A DNA stretch of 64,000 nucleotides, from positions 2,136,501 to 2,200,500 of the forward strand of contig NZ_CP146986.1 in assembly GCF_037126175.1 (NCBI RefSeq), in the 5' to 3' direction. The position numbers and the translations under genes are program-made. Below are positions 44,335 through 53,133 of the stretch, in pieces; within the stretch, counting starts at the first letter, position 1, and each line of letters begins with the position of its first letter. The notes under the pieces were generated by a model. It was not told where the DNA came from and did no database searches. It worked only from the letters and a program-made list of their open reading frames with translations. This stretch comes from Pseudomonas sp. RSB 5.4 (GTDB taxonomy: Bacteria > Pseudomonadota > Gammaproteobacteria > Pseudomonadales > Pseudomonadaceae).

Positions 44335-45351
44335 CTACTTCAGATCAGCCGCCACCTTCTCCGCCACATCCTTCGGCACCCACGCCTGCCACACCTCCGG
44401 ATGCGCCTTCATGAACGCTTCCGCCGCCTGGCGTGGCGCGGTGTGCTTCTCGCTCATCTCGGCCAGCGCCTTGTTCAGCGGCTCGATAGGTAAATCCACC
44501 TTGCTGAAGAAAGCCGCGATCTGCGGATACTCTTTCTGGAACGGTGCAGAGACCCCGATCGACAGCTTCGACGCCAGCGAACGGGTCGGTTTCGGATTGG
44601 GGTTGTCGGCATCGGTCAACGTCTTCCACGCCTCGGCATCGAACGGTGGCTCCTCCAGCTGCACCAGTTTGAATTTGCCAAGCAGCGGCGTCGGCGACCA
44701 GTAATAGAACAGCACCGGTTTGCCCCGACGAATCGATGAGGTGATTTCGGCGTCCAGCGCCGCACCCGATCCACTGCGGAAATTGGTGTAATCGTCCTGC
44801 AGGCCGTAAGCGGTCAGTTTCTGTTTGTTCACCACTTCCGAGGTCCAGCCAATCGGGCTGTTGAGGAAACGCCCTTTGCTCGGGTTCTCGGGATCAGCGA
44901 ACACGTCCTTGTATTTCTTCAGGTCATTGACGCTGCGCAAGTCCGGGGCCATGGGCTTGATGCCCTTGGCCGGATCGCCCTTGATCACGTATTCCGGCAC
45001 CCACCAGCCTTCAGTGGCACCCTTGACTGTATCCCCCAGGCTGGCGACCTTGCCCTCGGCTTCGGCCTTGACCCACACCGGACTGCGCCCGGCCCACTCT
45101 TCGCCAATGACCTGAATGTCATTGTTGGCCAGAGCGGTTTCCAGGGTGATGGTGGTGCCCGGCAGCGTATCGGTCGGCAGGCCATAGCCCTTCTCGACGA
45201 TGATCCGCAGAACATCGGTGATCAGGCTGCCGCTTTCCCAGTTCAGGTCGGCAAAATGGATGGGCGTTTGCGCCGCCGTCACCGGTTGCGCCGATGTCAG
45301 CACACCGAACGTGACCACGCTGGCGGCCAGTAACCGTCGAAATCCTTTCAT
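44335..45351 (-). CDS. Glycine-betaine/proline-type ABC substrate-binding protein
   Basis: The 338-aa protein has a signal peptide (LLAASVVTFGVLTSAQPVTA) and an OpuAC-class fold: IHFADLNWESGSLITDVLR, QVIGEEWAGRSPVWVKA, EGWWVPEYVIKGDP and FYYWSPTPL. The aromatic residues of the last three segments form the quaternary-amine box. Permease and ATPase genes are absent here, so it may be an orphan binding protein. GAGGTGCAAAAGC precedes ATG 45351. Confidence 0.9.
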   Translation of the reverse strand: MKGFRRLLAASVVTFGVLTSAQPVTAAQTPIHFADLNWESGSLITDVLRIIVEKGYGLPTDTLPGTTITLETALANNDIQVIGEEWAGRSPVWVKAEAEGKVASLGDTVKGATEGWWVPEYVIKGDPAKGIKPMAPDLRSVNDLKKYKDVFADPENPSKGRFLNSPIGWTSEVVNKQKLTAYGLQDDYTNFRSGSGAALDAEITSSIRRGKPVLFYYWSPTPLLGKFKLVQLEEPPFDAEAWKTLTDADNPNPKPTRSLASKLSIGVSAPFQKEYPQIAAFFSKVDLPIEPLNKALAEMSEKHTAPRQAAEAFMKAHPEVWQAWVPKDVAEKVAADLK

Positions 45352-45479
45352 GCTTTTGCACCTCGTGCTGTTCACAGCAATAGCAGGATGGCCTGGCAGA
45401 AGACCGCAAGCCTCTGAATACTCAGTCAACTGACTGTAGCCGAGGTTCCTGCTTTTTCCGGGACCGGTTCCCGACGAGG

Positions 45480-45689
45480 TTATGTTTCAGACTTTTCCTG
45501 CAAGCTTTGCAGCTCGCGTCTGACCATGCTGGCGTATTCCGCAGGCCGCAAGGCGTAGATCTGCGCAGCCACCCAGTTCAGCCACGCGCCCTGCAACTCG
45601 GCTTTGGCCTGAAACAGCCGCAAGGCCTCTTCACGCGCGCGGTCGAGGTTCTGCGAATGGAAGTCGGCGCGACTCAAACCACCGCTCAC
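45480..45689 (-). CDS. Small hypothetical protein coupled to upstream gene
   Basis: A GTG at 45689 overlaps the stop of the preceding gene as GTGA and opens 69 codons: MSGGLSRADFHSQNLDRARE, then a helical ELQGAWLNWVAAQIYALRP segment. The four-base overlap argues for real, coupled translation and for this start rather than the longer frame. The composition is soluble and helical. No family is recognised. Confidence 0.6.
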   Translation of the reverse strand: MSGGLSRADFHSQNLDRAREEALRLFQAKAELQGAWLNWVAAQIYALRPAEYASMVRRELQSLQEKSET

Positions 45690-46135
45690 TCGCTGGCCTT
45701 GAACGTGATCAGTTCGCCCTTGCGCCACTTCGCCGCTTTACCGGTCACGGCTTTCAGGGTCTTGGTCAGGCCTTCCTGCAATTGCTGATGCGCGGCAAAC
45801 ACCGTCACCACGCTATGGCCTTCCTTGAACAGGATCGCGTGTCCGTCCGCGGTATCGACAAAGGCATAGTCGCCCAGGCCATACACCGTCAGTTTGATTT
45901 CGCGAAAGCGAATATCCATCTTGCCGCCTTCACGGCTGGGCAGAACGGCAGCGCTGAAATGATCGCCGACCTTGAGCTTGAGCCCCGGTTTGTCATCGAC
46001 TACCAACGCACTTTCGGTGTCGATCTCGGCCACATAAATGCCTTCGGCGTTCTGTTCGGTGATGTAAACAAAACGCGATTGAAACTGCTTGACCAGCTTT
46101 GCACGCAAATCACCCAACACGAACAAAGCATGCAT
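45686..46135 (-). CDS. Hypothetical protein
   Basis: The 149-aa protein starts MHALFVLGDLRAKLVKQFQS and continues with alternating beta-rich stretches (RFVYITEQNAEGIYVAEID, HFSAAVLPSREGGKMDIRF) ending in GELITFKASE. The pattern resembles a small beta-barrel domain, but no family is certain. The ATG at 46135 lacks a good ribosome site; a TTG eight codons earlier has GGGG upstream and is an alternative. A small coupled gene follows with a GTGA overlap. Confidence 0.68.
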   Translation of the reverse strand: MHALFVLGDLRAKLVKQFQSRFVYITEQNAEGIYVAEIDTESALVVDDKPGLKLKVGDHFSAAVLPSREGGKMDIRFREIKLTVYGLGDYAFVDTADGHAILFKEGHSVVTVFAAHQQLQEGLTKTLKAVTGKAAKWRKGELITFKASE

Positions 46136-46236
46136 ATCGAGATTACTGACTGCCAAAGAAACATCCCCACATCTGAAAAGTACCCTGCGCCAAAACGCGC
46201 ACGGCAAAAAAACGGCCAGGCCGATGCTGTTACCGA

Positions 46237-46437
46237 ATGACTTCAGTAAACCTGAAACAAGCAGAACGCCCATTCATCGCGAGCTCGCAAGACTACTGGA
46301 AAGTCACGCGAGAAACTTGGCTCGACGTTCGCCAGGCCTTGAAGGAAAAGTCCTCACTTAAGCGTAGTGAAGACGGACTACAAACTTTAGGGAAAAAGCT
46401 GACGAAAAAAAGCCTTTTTCCGACATATCACCGGTAA
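46237..46437 (+). CDS. Possible small basic protein
   Basis: ATG 46237 opens 66 codons reading MTSVNLKQAERPFIASSQDY followed by a Lys-rich tail. It lies in an otherwise gene-free gap of about 420 bases between divergent genes and is basic, as small DNA- or RNA-binding proteins can be. There is no ribosome site of note. It could equally be chance. The rest of the gap shows only the promoter area of the gene at 46558. Confidence 0.3.
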   Translation: MTSVNLKQAERPFIASSQDYWKVTRETWLDVRQALKEKSSLKRSEDGLQTLGKKLTKKSLFPTYHR

Positions 46438-46557
46438 AAAATTGCTTTAGATAGACACCTGTCGCCAACAGGCACTGGCGATTCTAGAGCAGCGATGCTC
46501 CTTCCGACTACCCAAACCGACCTGTAACCGTCGGCTACCCCATGAAAAGGACTTCAT

Positions 46558-46833
46558 ATGTGCACTCTGACTCACTTTGCCCAGCCTTCCAACCCCGGTA
46601 TCGATCAACCTTTCGTGCTGCAAGGCGCTGACTTACCGGACCTTGCACCCTACGCACAAAGCGCTTACGCGCCGCGATTTCAGGTAATACCGGCGGGTAA
46701 CGCGTTCTTTCATATCAAGGAATCGTCTACCGGACGTGTAAGAGGTTTCCGCGAAGACCATAACGAAGCGTGCGCCCTCGCCCGCTCGCTTGAATCACGA
46801 ATCGAACTCTTGTCCAACGGCTGCCTCAGATAA
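46558..46833 (+). CDS. Hypothetical protein
   Basis: The 91-aa protein has AAAGGACTTCAT before ATG 46558. It reads MCTLTHFAQPSNPGIDQPFV at the N-terminus and holds FFHIKESSTGRVRGFREDHN near residue 60, resembling a short surface-exposed beta motif followed by a helix (EACALARSLE). It lies 46 bases upstream of the DUF2789 gene and may be co-transcribed with it. No domain is recognised. Confidence 0.65.
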   Translation: MCTLTHFAQPSNPGIDQPFVLQGADLPDLAPYAQSAYAPRFQVIPAGNAFFHIKESSTGRVRGFREDHNEACALARSLESRIELLSNGCLR

Positions 46834-46879
46834 AGAGCAAGCGACAGCGCCATTCCGGCACACGCAAAAGGAGTACACG

Positions 46880-47116
46880 ATGGAACTGCCAGCATATGAT
46901 TTGAAAACCCTGTTCGACCAACTGGGCCTGCCATCGGAAGACGGAGCAATCGACGATTTCATCGAAGCGCATCCGCTGGACGCCAACACCAAGTTGATCG
47001 ATGCGGACTTCTGGACGCCGCAACAGGCGCAGCTTCTGAAGGAATGGCTGCGCGCCGACGGCGAAGAAGCGGTGATGGTCGATGAATTGAACGTACGCCT
47101 GCACGACGGCCGTTAA
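46880..47116 (+). CDS. DUF2789 protein
   Basis: The 78-aa protein matches DUF2789: DLKTLFDQLGLPSEDGAIDD, FIEAHPL, DADFWTPQQAQLLKEWL. The family is a small, helical, cytosolic protein of unknown function found in Pseudomonas and relatives. AAAAGGAG lies six bases before ATG 46880, a strong ribosome site that excludes the longer frame. It converges on the gene at 47123. Confidence 0.88.
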   Translation: MELPAYDLKTLFDQLGLPSEDGAIDDFIEAHPLDANTKLIDADFWTPQQAQLLKEWLRADGEEAVMVDELNVRLHDGR

Positions 47117-47122
47117 TACATG

Positions 47123-47323
47123 TCAGTGCAGGCTGTCGCCAGGCTCGGCCATCAGTTGCGCGAGCCAGGCAGCCTTGCACTCCTCCGCCTCGTCGCGACT
47201 GGCGAACGCGGTGCCACGCCGCTCACCGTTGAGCAACACCACCCAGCAGACGCTGCGGCCCATCGCGCGCAATCCGGCGGGCACACCACTGCCAATCATC
47301 ACTGCGACATCGACTCTGCACAT
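47123..47323 (-). CDS. Small hypothetical protein
   Basis: The 66-aa protein starts MCRVDVAVMIGSGVPAGLRA and ends in a helical SRDEAEECKAAWLAQLM. GAGAGG upstream supports ATG 47323. Only six bases separate its stop from that of DUF2789. The pattern of a beta hairpin then helix suggests a compact fold, but no family is recognised. Confidence 0.6.
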   Translation of the reverse strand: MCRVDVAVMIGSGVPAGLRAMGRSVCWVVLLNGERRGTAFASRDEAEECKAAWLAQLMAEPGDSLH

Positions 47324-47435
47324 ACTGACCTCTCGACTTCATTAGCTACCTAACTAATAGCAATGTTAGTGACTTCGTCGCAGAGGAAACAGCAACGCCC
47401 GTGCACAGATTCATTGCACGAGCGGTAACAATCGA

Positions 47436-49040
47436 TCAGCGCGGACTTTCCGGCTTATATCCCAAACGCAGACCGCCCCAATGCCGCCCCTTGACCATGA
47501 TGGGCACCGACAGGTCATGCATCAACTCCCCGGTATCGCGGGTGTAAGTCTGCAGCAACACCGCTTGTTGATGGCTGCCGCAGCGAATCCCGGTGCGATC
47601 GGCGAACTTGCGTTTGGTGCGGTTGCCCACCGCGTCCACCTGCACGTCGCCAGTCAACGGCTGACTGAACGCCAGGTTGTGCGTCGGCACATAACCCTGC
47701 TGCGTGCAGGCGATGGCGAACACCAAGCCCTCGTGGCGTGGCAGCAACGGCTCCTGGATCGCCGGCAGCACCTGATCGGTATAGTGATCGAAACGGGTCT
47801 GAAACTTCGCCGGTTGCGTCCCGGGAATCGGTTGATACTGGCGGTCGAACAGATCATCGAGGCTGATTCGCCCCTGCTCGACATCCGCCTCGAACCGCGC
47901 CGCAATCTGACTCGCGCCTTCACGCGCCAGGTCATAGACGCGCTGGTGATAGTCATCCAGACCAACTTCGGCCAGACGCTCGCTGATGGTTTCCGCCTGG
48001 CCTTCCATCTGTACGGCGGCCTCGGCCAGGCGCCGGGTCTGTTGATCGCTGATCGCCAGATCACTGCGCATCTGCTCAATGGCCTTGAACAGACTGTCGA
48101 GCTGCTCACGGTTGGTTTCTGCGCCACGGGCGATTTCACCGACCTGGGTTTCCACCCCGGCCGCCAGCCGCGCGATATTTTCCAAATGCTGGCCGGTGTT
48201 TTCAACTTGTTCGACACCGGTCTGCAAATCGCTGGACAGCTCGCGGATCTGCTCCACCACTTGCGCCGTGCGTTGCTGAATATCGGCGACCATCTCCCCG
48301 ACTTCGTCGGTCGCCGAGGCCGTCCGGGCCGCCAGACCACGCACCTCATCCGCCACCACCGCAAAACCACGACCATGCTCGCCCGCCCGCGCCGCTTCAA
48401 TCGCCGCGTTCAACGCCAGCAGATTGGTCTGGCTGGCGATGGATTGAATCACCAGGGTTACGCGCTGAATGTCATCGCTGCGCAGACTCAGGGCCTCGAT
48501 CAACTCACGGCTGGCATTGGCGCGTTGACTGAGTTGATGCATACGCGCAATCGATTCCACCAGTTCAGTGCGCCCGGCCGCGCTGCTGTGATGCGCTTCG
48601 CTGGCAGCCTCCAGCGCTTCACGGCTGAGCTGTGAGGTGGCGTGTTCGGTGGCGATCATCACTTCGGCGTTGCTGACAATCTGCGCCGCCGCGTCGAGTT
48701 GCGATTCCAGTTTGCTCGCCAGTTGCTTGACGGAAAACGCCACGCCGGCGGCTGACAGCGCGTTATGACTGGTGGTGTGGGAAAGATCGCGGGTGAGTTC
48801 GGAAATCGCGCTACCGGTCTCGGCAGGCACAACATCGGGAATGGCACGCGAGCGCAGGCGCGGTAGCCAAACAATCAGCATCGCCAGCGGCATGCCGATG
48901 TACAGCGACCATCCACCCAGCGTCATGCCGGCGAGCAACAGCATCAGGGCGATGCTTTGCAGGGTCGGAGCGATCCAGCGGTTTTTCGGCAACAGCACTG
49001 GTGCGGGCATAGCCCCAACCAGAGATCCATCTCTCGTCAT
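47436..49040 (-). CDS. Methyl-accepting chemotaxis protein with C-terminal sensor-like domain
   Basis: The 534-aa receptor has a short N-terminal membrane hairpin (about residues 24-58) with almost no periplasmic loop and no clear HAMP domain. The signalling tip is [20 protein letters not shown] with [12 protein letters not shown] (about 206-237). Unusually, about 140 residues follow the signalling helices, with [29 protein letters not shown] and HWGGLRLGY, the pattern of a ligand-sensing domain placed at the C-terminus. It should sense an intracellular or membrane cue. Start 49040 has GGGGTG upstream; 49010 is possible. Confidence 0.9.
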   Translation of the reverse strand: MTRDGSLVGAMPAPVLLPKNRWIAPTLQSIALMLLLAGMTLGGWSLYIGMPLAMLIVWLPRLRSRAIPDVVPAETGSAISELTRDLSHTTSHNALSAAGVAFSVKQLASKLESQLDAAAQIVSNAEVMIATEHATSQLSREALEAASEAHHSSAAGRTELVESIARMHQLSQRANASRELIEALSLRSDDIQRVTLVIQSIASQTNLLALNAAIEAARAGEHGRGFAVVADEVRGLAARTASATDEVGEMVADIQQRTAQVVEQIRELSSDLQTGVEQVENTGQHLENIARLAAGVETQVGEIARGAETNREQLDSLFKAIEQMRSDLAISDQQTRRLAEAAVQMEGQAETISERLAEVGLDDYHQRVYDLAREGASQIAARFEADVEQGRISLDDLFDRQYQPIPGTQPAKFQTRFDHYTDQVLPAIQEPLLPRHEGLVFAIACTQQGYVPTHNLAFSQPLTGDVQVDAVGNRTKRKFADRTGIRCGSHQQAVLLQTYTRDTGELMHDLSVPIMVKGRHWGGLRLGYKPESPR

Positions 49041-49174
49041 ATCAACACCCCACGCTTGTTCTCATTGTTGTGACTGCATTAAACGCCACTAGAACGCCAT
49101 TATCCATGGTCCGTTAGTCGTGGGGTCTGCAGCAGGTCAAAGGAACGGCGCGCGAAATATCGCAGACGAACAAA

Positions 49175-49233
49175 TGCAAAGATCGCAGCCCCGTCAGCTC
49201 GTGTAGGAGCTGCCGAAGGCTGCGATCTTTTGC
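49175..49233. repeat. Long palindromic repeat (GTAGGAGCTGCC class)
   Basis: TGCAAAGATCGCAGCC on the left and GGCTGCGATCTTTTGCA on the right form a hairpin around GTAGGAGCTGCC. It follows the dksA-like gene and precedes the chemoreceptor on the same strand and is the second copy of the class seen at 14417. Confidence 0.85.
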
Positions 49234-49265
49234 AGGCGCCCCCCATTCAGGGAGCAGCCATGGAA

Positions 49266-49670
49266 TCAGGCCTGACGCTGGTGCTTGTCGATCTGCTCGT
49301 GACGCTCTTGAGCTTCGATGCAGTACTTGGTGGTCGGGCTGATCAGCAGGCGCTTCAGGCCGATGGCCTCGCCGCTGTCGTCGCACCAGCCAAAACTGTC
49401 TTCCTTGATGCGCTCAAGGGCTTGTTCCAGTTGCGGCAGCATGCGCTGGTCGCGATCAATCGCGTTGACCAGCCAGGTGCGCTCTTCTTCAACCGAAGCC
49501 GCGTCCGCCGGGTCGGCCGGAGTGTCCAGGCTTTCGATGGCGATACGGTTTTGCTCAATGCGCTCGTGGGTTTCGACTTTCATGTTCTGCAACAGCTCAG
49601 TGAAGAAAGCGTGTTGCTCGGCATTCATGTAGTCATCTGCCGGCATCGCCAGCAACTTGTCCTTTGTCAT
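49266..49670 (-). CDS. DksA2-like RNA polymerase-binding regulator lacking a full zinc finger
   Basis: The 134-aa protein has the DksA layout: a coiled coil tipped by DPADAASVEEE (about residues 57-69) and a C-terminal globular end. The usual four-cysteine finger is reduced to two: GWCDDSGEAIG and YCIEAQE, with Ser and Ala in place of the other two. That is the pattern of the zinc-independent DksA2 of P. aeruginosa (134 aa), which can replace DksA in Zn starvation. The start at 49670 matches family length. A Zur site was not found upstream. Confidence 0.85.
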   Translation of the reverse strand: MTKDKLLAMPADDYMNAEQHAFFTELLQNMKVETHERIEQNRIAIESLDTPADPADAASVEEERTWLVNAIDRDQRMLPQLEQALERIKEDSFGWCDDSGEAIGLKRLLISPTTKYCIEAQERHEQIDKHQRQA

Positions 49671-50083
49671 TGATATCTCTATAAAAAAACGTGCATTAAG
49701 GCGAAATAGGGAGCGTTCCGGCGAACCGTGTCCGGTCGACGAAAAGGCATCGTTTATTGCAAACGCCACCCGGCACTCAATTTACGAAGGGGCGGCAGTC
49801 TAAGGCCCGTTTGAGGCCTCAGCAACTCTAAATACCGGGAATTTGTCCGACAACAGCCGTAAACAGCTCTGACACAGGCTTCGTGGCGGTCATCGGAGTG
49901 CGTTTATAGCAAGAAATTCAGTCGAGCGGCTGTATATAGAAGACAAACGGCTAACCGAGCGGCAGTTGGTCGCATTTTTTCAGCCATGCCGCCCGTGCAG
50001 TGCATCGTTTCAGCTGCGCAGACGCCGAAAATCTTCCCTGCCAACTGCCCGCACCCCGCCTATCATCAGGCACACCGCAAATA
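49671..50083. other. Intergenic stretch
   Basis: No gene is seen in these 413 bases. The left part holds the promoter of the dksA-like gene and the right part the upstream region of the RpiR regulator. Confidence 0.5.
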
Positions 50084-50212
50084 ACTGTGGCGAGGGAGCT
50101 CGTCGAATCGTCGCACCGTCCCGCTGGGGCCCGAAGCGGCCCTTGCTCTTCAACTTTAAAAAGCAGTGGGCCTGCTTCGCAGTCCAGCGGGAGCAAGCTC
50201 CCTCGCCACAGT
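50084..50212. repeat. Long inverted repeat (GTGGCGAGGGAGCT class)
   Basis: ACTGTGGCGAGGGAGCT (50084-50100) and its perfect complement ending at 50212 bound a 129-base element whose interior also pairs in part (CCCGCTGG/CCAGCGGG). It is a third palindrome class, of the REPIN type, just upstream of the RpiR gene; its right end is only 28 bases from the start codon. Confidence 0.88.
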
Positions 50213-50240
50213 GTGATTTGATCAGCCCGAAGGATAACTT

Positions 50241-51149
50241 ATGCCCCGCCCCGATCTGCCGGCCAACGACGAGCGCCCCCTCGCCAGCCCCCCGATCAAT
50301 GCCGAGCGTCTGCTGCAACTGATCACCGACGAATACGACACCCTGCCGCGCCAACTCAAGCGCATCGCCAGCTACATGAGCCAGCAAAGCGACCGGATCA
50401 TGGTCGACCGCATCAGCGACATCGCCCGCGAATGCGAGGTGCATCCGTCCGCCATCGTGCGCTTCTCGCAGCGCTTCGGCTTCAGCGGCTTCAGCCAAAT
50501 GCAGGCGCTGTTCCGCAGCGCCTACACCCATAAAGCCTCGCCAGTGCAGAACTACCAGCAACGCATCCGCAGCATGATCGCCAACCAGTCGCAGCCGGCC
50601 AGCGACGGCGACCTCGCCCGCGAATGCATCGACGCCACCCGCTCCGGCATCGAACGCCTGGGCCGCGAACTCGACGACGTCGCGTTCGAGAAAGCCGTCG
50701 ACCTGATCGTCAACGCCGACAACATCTATGTGGTCGGCGTGCGCCGCTCCTTCGCCGTCGCCGACTACCTCGTTTACAACTTGCAACACACTCACAAGCG
50801 GATTCATCTGGTTTCCGGGCTGGGCGGCAGTTATCGCGAGCAGATGCGCAGCGTGCGTAGTGGTGATTTGGTGATCGCCATCAGCTTCACCCCCTACGCC
50901 AAGGAAACCCAACACTGCCTGCGTTACGCCCGCCAGCAACAGGCCAACACGCTGATCCTCACCGACAGCCAGCTCTCGCCTTTGGCTAAAAACGCCAACA
51001 GCCTGTTGCTGGTGAATGAGGGCAGCGCACTGGCGTTCCGTTCGCTGAGTGCGACCTTGTGTTTGTGTCAGGCGCTGTTTGTGGCGGTGGCGTATCGGCT
51101 GGAATTGAATGTGGATGAGATTCACGAACAAGCCGGTTTTGACGACTGA
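50241..51149 (+). CDS. MurR/RpiR-family transcriptional regulator
   Basis: The 302-aa protein has an N-terminal helix-turn-helix of the HTH_6 type (RQLKRIASYMSQQSDRIM, CEVHPSAIVRFSQRFGFSGF) and a SIS sugar-phosphate-binding domain (about 135-270) with IYVVGVRRSFAVADYLVY and DLVIAISFTPYAKET. It should respond to a sugar phosphate or related compound. The ATG at 50241 follows GAAGGATAAC. No sugar operon is adjacent. The 3' end of the gene shifts from C-ending to G/T-ending codons. Confidence 0.92.
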   Translation: MPRPDLPANDERPLASPPINAERLLQLITDEYDTLPRQLKRIASYMSQQSDRIMVDRISDIARECEVHPSAIVRFSQRFGFSGFSQMQALFRSAYTHKASPVQNYQQRIRSMIANQSQPASDGDLARECIDATRSGIERLGRELDDVAFEKAVDLIVNADNIYVVGVRRSFAVADYLVYNLQHTHKRIHLVSGLGGSYREQMRSVRSGDLVIAISFTPYAKETQHCLRYARQQQANTLILTDSQLSPLAKNANSLLLVNEGSALAFRSLSATLCLCQALFVAVAYRLELNVDEIHEQAGFDD

Positions 51150-51210
51150 CATTTGCCTCAGGCTCGGCTAGGTTATGCCTTCCCACCGGTTCGACTTGAA
51201 GGAACGCGTC

Positions 51211-51816
51211 ATGAAACTGATCGGCATGCTGGACTCCCCTTACGTGCGCCGCGTGGCGATCTCCGCCAAACGCCTCGGCATCGACCTCGAACATGAATCG
51301 GTCTCGGTATTCCGCCACTTCGAGCAATTCCAGCAGATCAACCCGGTGGTCAAGGCGCCCACACTGATCCTCGATGACGGCGTGGTCCTGATGGACTCCA
51401 CCCTCATCCTCGACTACCTCGAAGCCGCCAGCGGCAAAAGCCTGCTACCGACCGATCTCAAACAACGCGCCCACGCCCTGCGCCTGATCGGCCTCAGCCT
51501 CGCCGCCTGCGAAAAAGCCGTGCAGCTCTACTACGAACGCAACCTGCGACCGGCCGACATTCAATACCAACCGTGGGTCGAGCGCGTCGAAGGCCAACTC
51601 GCCGCTGCCTTCACCGCCCTCGAACAGGAACTGGAAAAAACCGGCCTGCCCACCGACGGCACCCTCACCCAGGCCGGCATCAGCCTCGCCGTGGCGTGGA
51701 GTTTCACCGACCTCGTCGTCCCCGACCAGATCGACACCCGCCGCTACCCGCACATCGCCCAATACACCGCGTACGCCGAAACCCTCGAAGCGTTCGTCAG
51801 CACCCCGATGACATGA
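51211..51816 (+). CDS. Glutathione S-transferase
   Basis: The 201-aa protein has a thioredoxin-like N-terminal domain (MKLIGMLDSPYVRRVAISAK, with Ser9 as candidate catalytic residue, and VKAPTLILDDG plus DSTLILDYLE at the glutathione site) and an all-helical C-terminal domain. AAGGAACGCGTC precedes ATG 51211. Its last codons overlap the alkC start as ATGA, so the pair is translationally coupled; both could act against alkylating or electrophilic stress. Confidence 0.9.
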   Translation: MKLIGMLDSPYVRRVAISAKRLGIDLEHESVSVFRHFEQFQQINPVVKAPTLILDDGVVLMDSTLILDYLEAASGKSLLPTDLKQRAHALRLIGLSLAACEKAVQLYYERNLRPADIQYQPWVERVEGQLAAAFTALEQELEKTGLPTDGTLTQAGISLAVAWSFTDLVVPDQIDTRRYPHIAQYTAYAETLEAFVSTPMT

Positions 51817-52925
51817 CCATGAGCTCCACCGACACCGCCGCCCCGGCGTTAAAGGAAATCTTCAACGCCGAACGCCTGCAACACATGGCCAACGAAATGA
51901 GCGCCGTGTACCCGGCGTTCAAGGCCAAGGCGTTTCTCAAACACGCCAACCAAGGGCTGGCGGAATTGTCGGTGATGCAACGCATGGCCCGCGTCAGCGA
52001 AAGCCTGCACGCCGTGCTGCCACTGGACTACGAAGATTCCCTCGAAGTCCTGCGCGAACTCGCCCCCCGCCTCAACAGCGGATTCGTCAGCATGTGCCTG
52101 CCGCACTACGTCGCCAGCTACGGCAGCCACGCGTTCGATACCTCCATGCAAGCACTGAAATACTTCACCACCTTCGGCTCCTCCGAATTCGCCATCCGCC
52201 ACTTCCTGCGCAGCGACCTCGAACGCTCGCTGGAACTCATGCACGACTGGACCCAAGACCAAAACCACCACGTCCGCCGCCTCGCCAGCGAAGGCACTCG
52301 CCCCCGCCTGCCCTGGTCATTCCGCCTGGAAGCCGTGCAAGCCAACCCGCAACTGGCCGCCGGAATCCTTGATCGGTTGAAGGCCGACGAGAGTCTGTAC
52401 GTACGCAAATCCGTGGCGAATCATCTGAACGACGTGACCAAAGAGCATCCGGAATGGGTGCTGGACACGATTGAAGGCTGGCCACTGGAGAACAAACACA
52501 CGGCGTGGATTGCAAAGCATGCGCTGCGCAGCTTGATCAAACAGGGCGACCTGCGCGCGCTGACGGTGATTGGCGCGGGGGCCAAGGCAGAGGTTGAGTT
52601 GCTGGATGTGCGGGTTGAGCCGGCGGTGGTGAGGTTGGGTGAGGCGATTAGGTTGTCGTTTACGTTGAAGTCGACAGTGGCGCATGAGCAACGGTTGGTG
52701 ATTGATTATGCGATTGACTATGTGAAGGCGAATGGCGGGGTTTCGGGGAAGGTTTTCAAGTTGAAGACGGTGGAGTTGGCGGGATTTGGGGAAGTGGTTG
52801 TGGGGAGGCGACAGGTGATTAGGGATTTTACGACGCGGAAGCATTTTTTGGGGCGGCATGGGGTGAGGGTTATGGTTAATGGGGAGGTTTTGGGGAGTGC
52901 TGCGTTTGAGATCGTTGCTGATTGA
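51813..52925 (+). CDS. alkC: AlkC-type DNA glycosylase for alkylated bases
   Basis: The 370-aa protein has an ALK-type HEAT-repeat domain (residues about 1-255) with HFLRSDLERSLELMHDWTQD and HHVRRLASEGTRPRLPW. A C-terminal Ig-like beta domain (about 265-370) follows: VRVEPAVVRLGEAIRLSFTL, LVIDYAIDYVKANG, GRHGVRVMVNGEV. That two-domain form is known for P. fluorescens AlkC, which removes 3-methyladenine-type lesions without base flipping. The codon and strand composition changes abruptly between the two domains, becoming very rich in G and T after about 52560. It is coupled to the GST gene upstream. Confidence 0.9.
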   Translation: MTMSSTDTAAPALKEIFNAERLQHMANEMSAVYPAFKAKAFLKHANQGLAELSVMQRMARVSESLHAVLPLDYEDSLEVLRELAPRLNSGFVSMCLPHYVASYGSHAFDTSMQALKYFTTFGSSEFAIRHFLRSDLERSLELMHDWTQDQNHHVRRLASEGTRPRLPWSFRLEAVQANPQLAAGILDRLKADESLYVRKSVANHLNDVTKEHPEWVLDTIEGWPLENKHTAWIAKHALRSLIKQGDLRALTVIGAGAKAEVELLDVRVEPAVVRLGEAIRLSFTLKSTVAHEQRLVIDYAIDYVKANGGVSGKVFKLKTVELAGFGEVVVGRRQVIRDFTTRKHFLGRHGVRVMVNGEVLGSAAFEIVAD

Positions 52926-52985
52926 TACCGGTAATAGATTCCGTTGATCTGGCAGTGCTCGGGCTGATAGGGAATTACGGATGGG

Positions 52986-53013
52986 GCTGCTTTCGGCCAG
53001 AAGCAATCATCTG
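52986..53013. repeat. GGCC-centred dispersed repeat, copy A
   Basis: CTGCTTTCGGCCAGAAGCAA contains the near-palindrome GCTTTCGGCCAGAAGC. Related copies lie at 54131-54184 and 58750-58790. It marks the left boundary of the accessory island, between alkC and the DUF2971 gene. Confidence 0.6.
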
Positions 53014-53133
53014 GATAAAGCCATATTCCAAGGGATTCGGTAACGAAATCTTTCTTCACTTTCGATGTGTAGAGCTGGCATCCTTACACTGCAAACAAAT
53101 TCACAGCATATAAAAGTCGAGGCCAAATAAATC

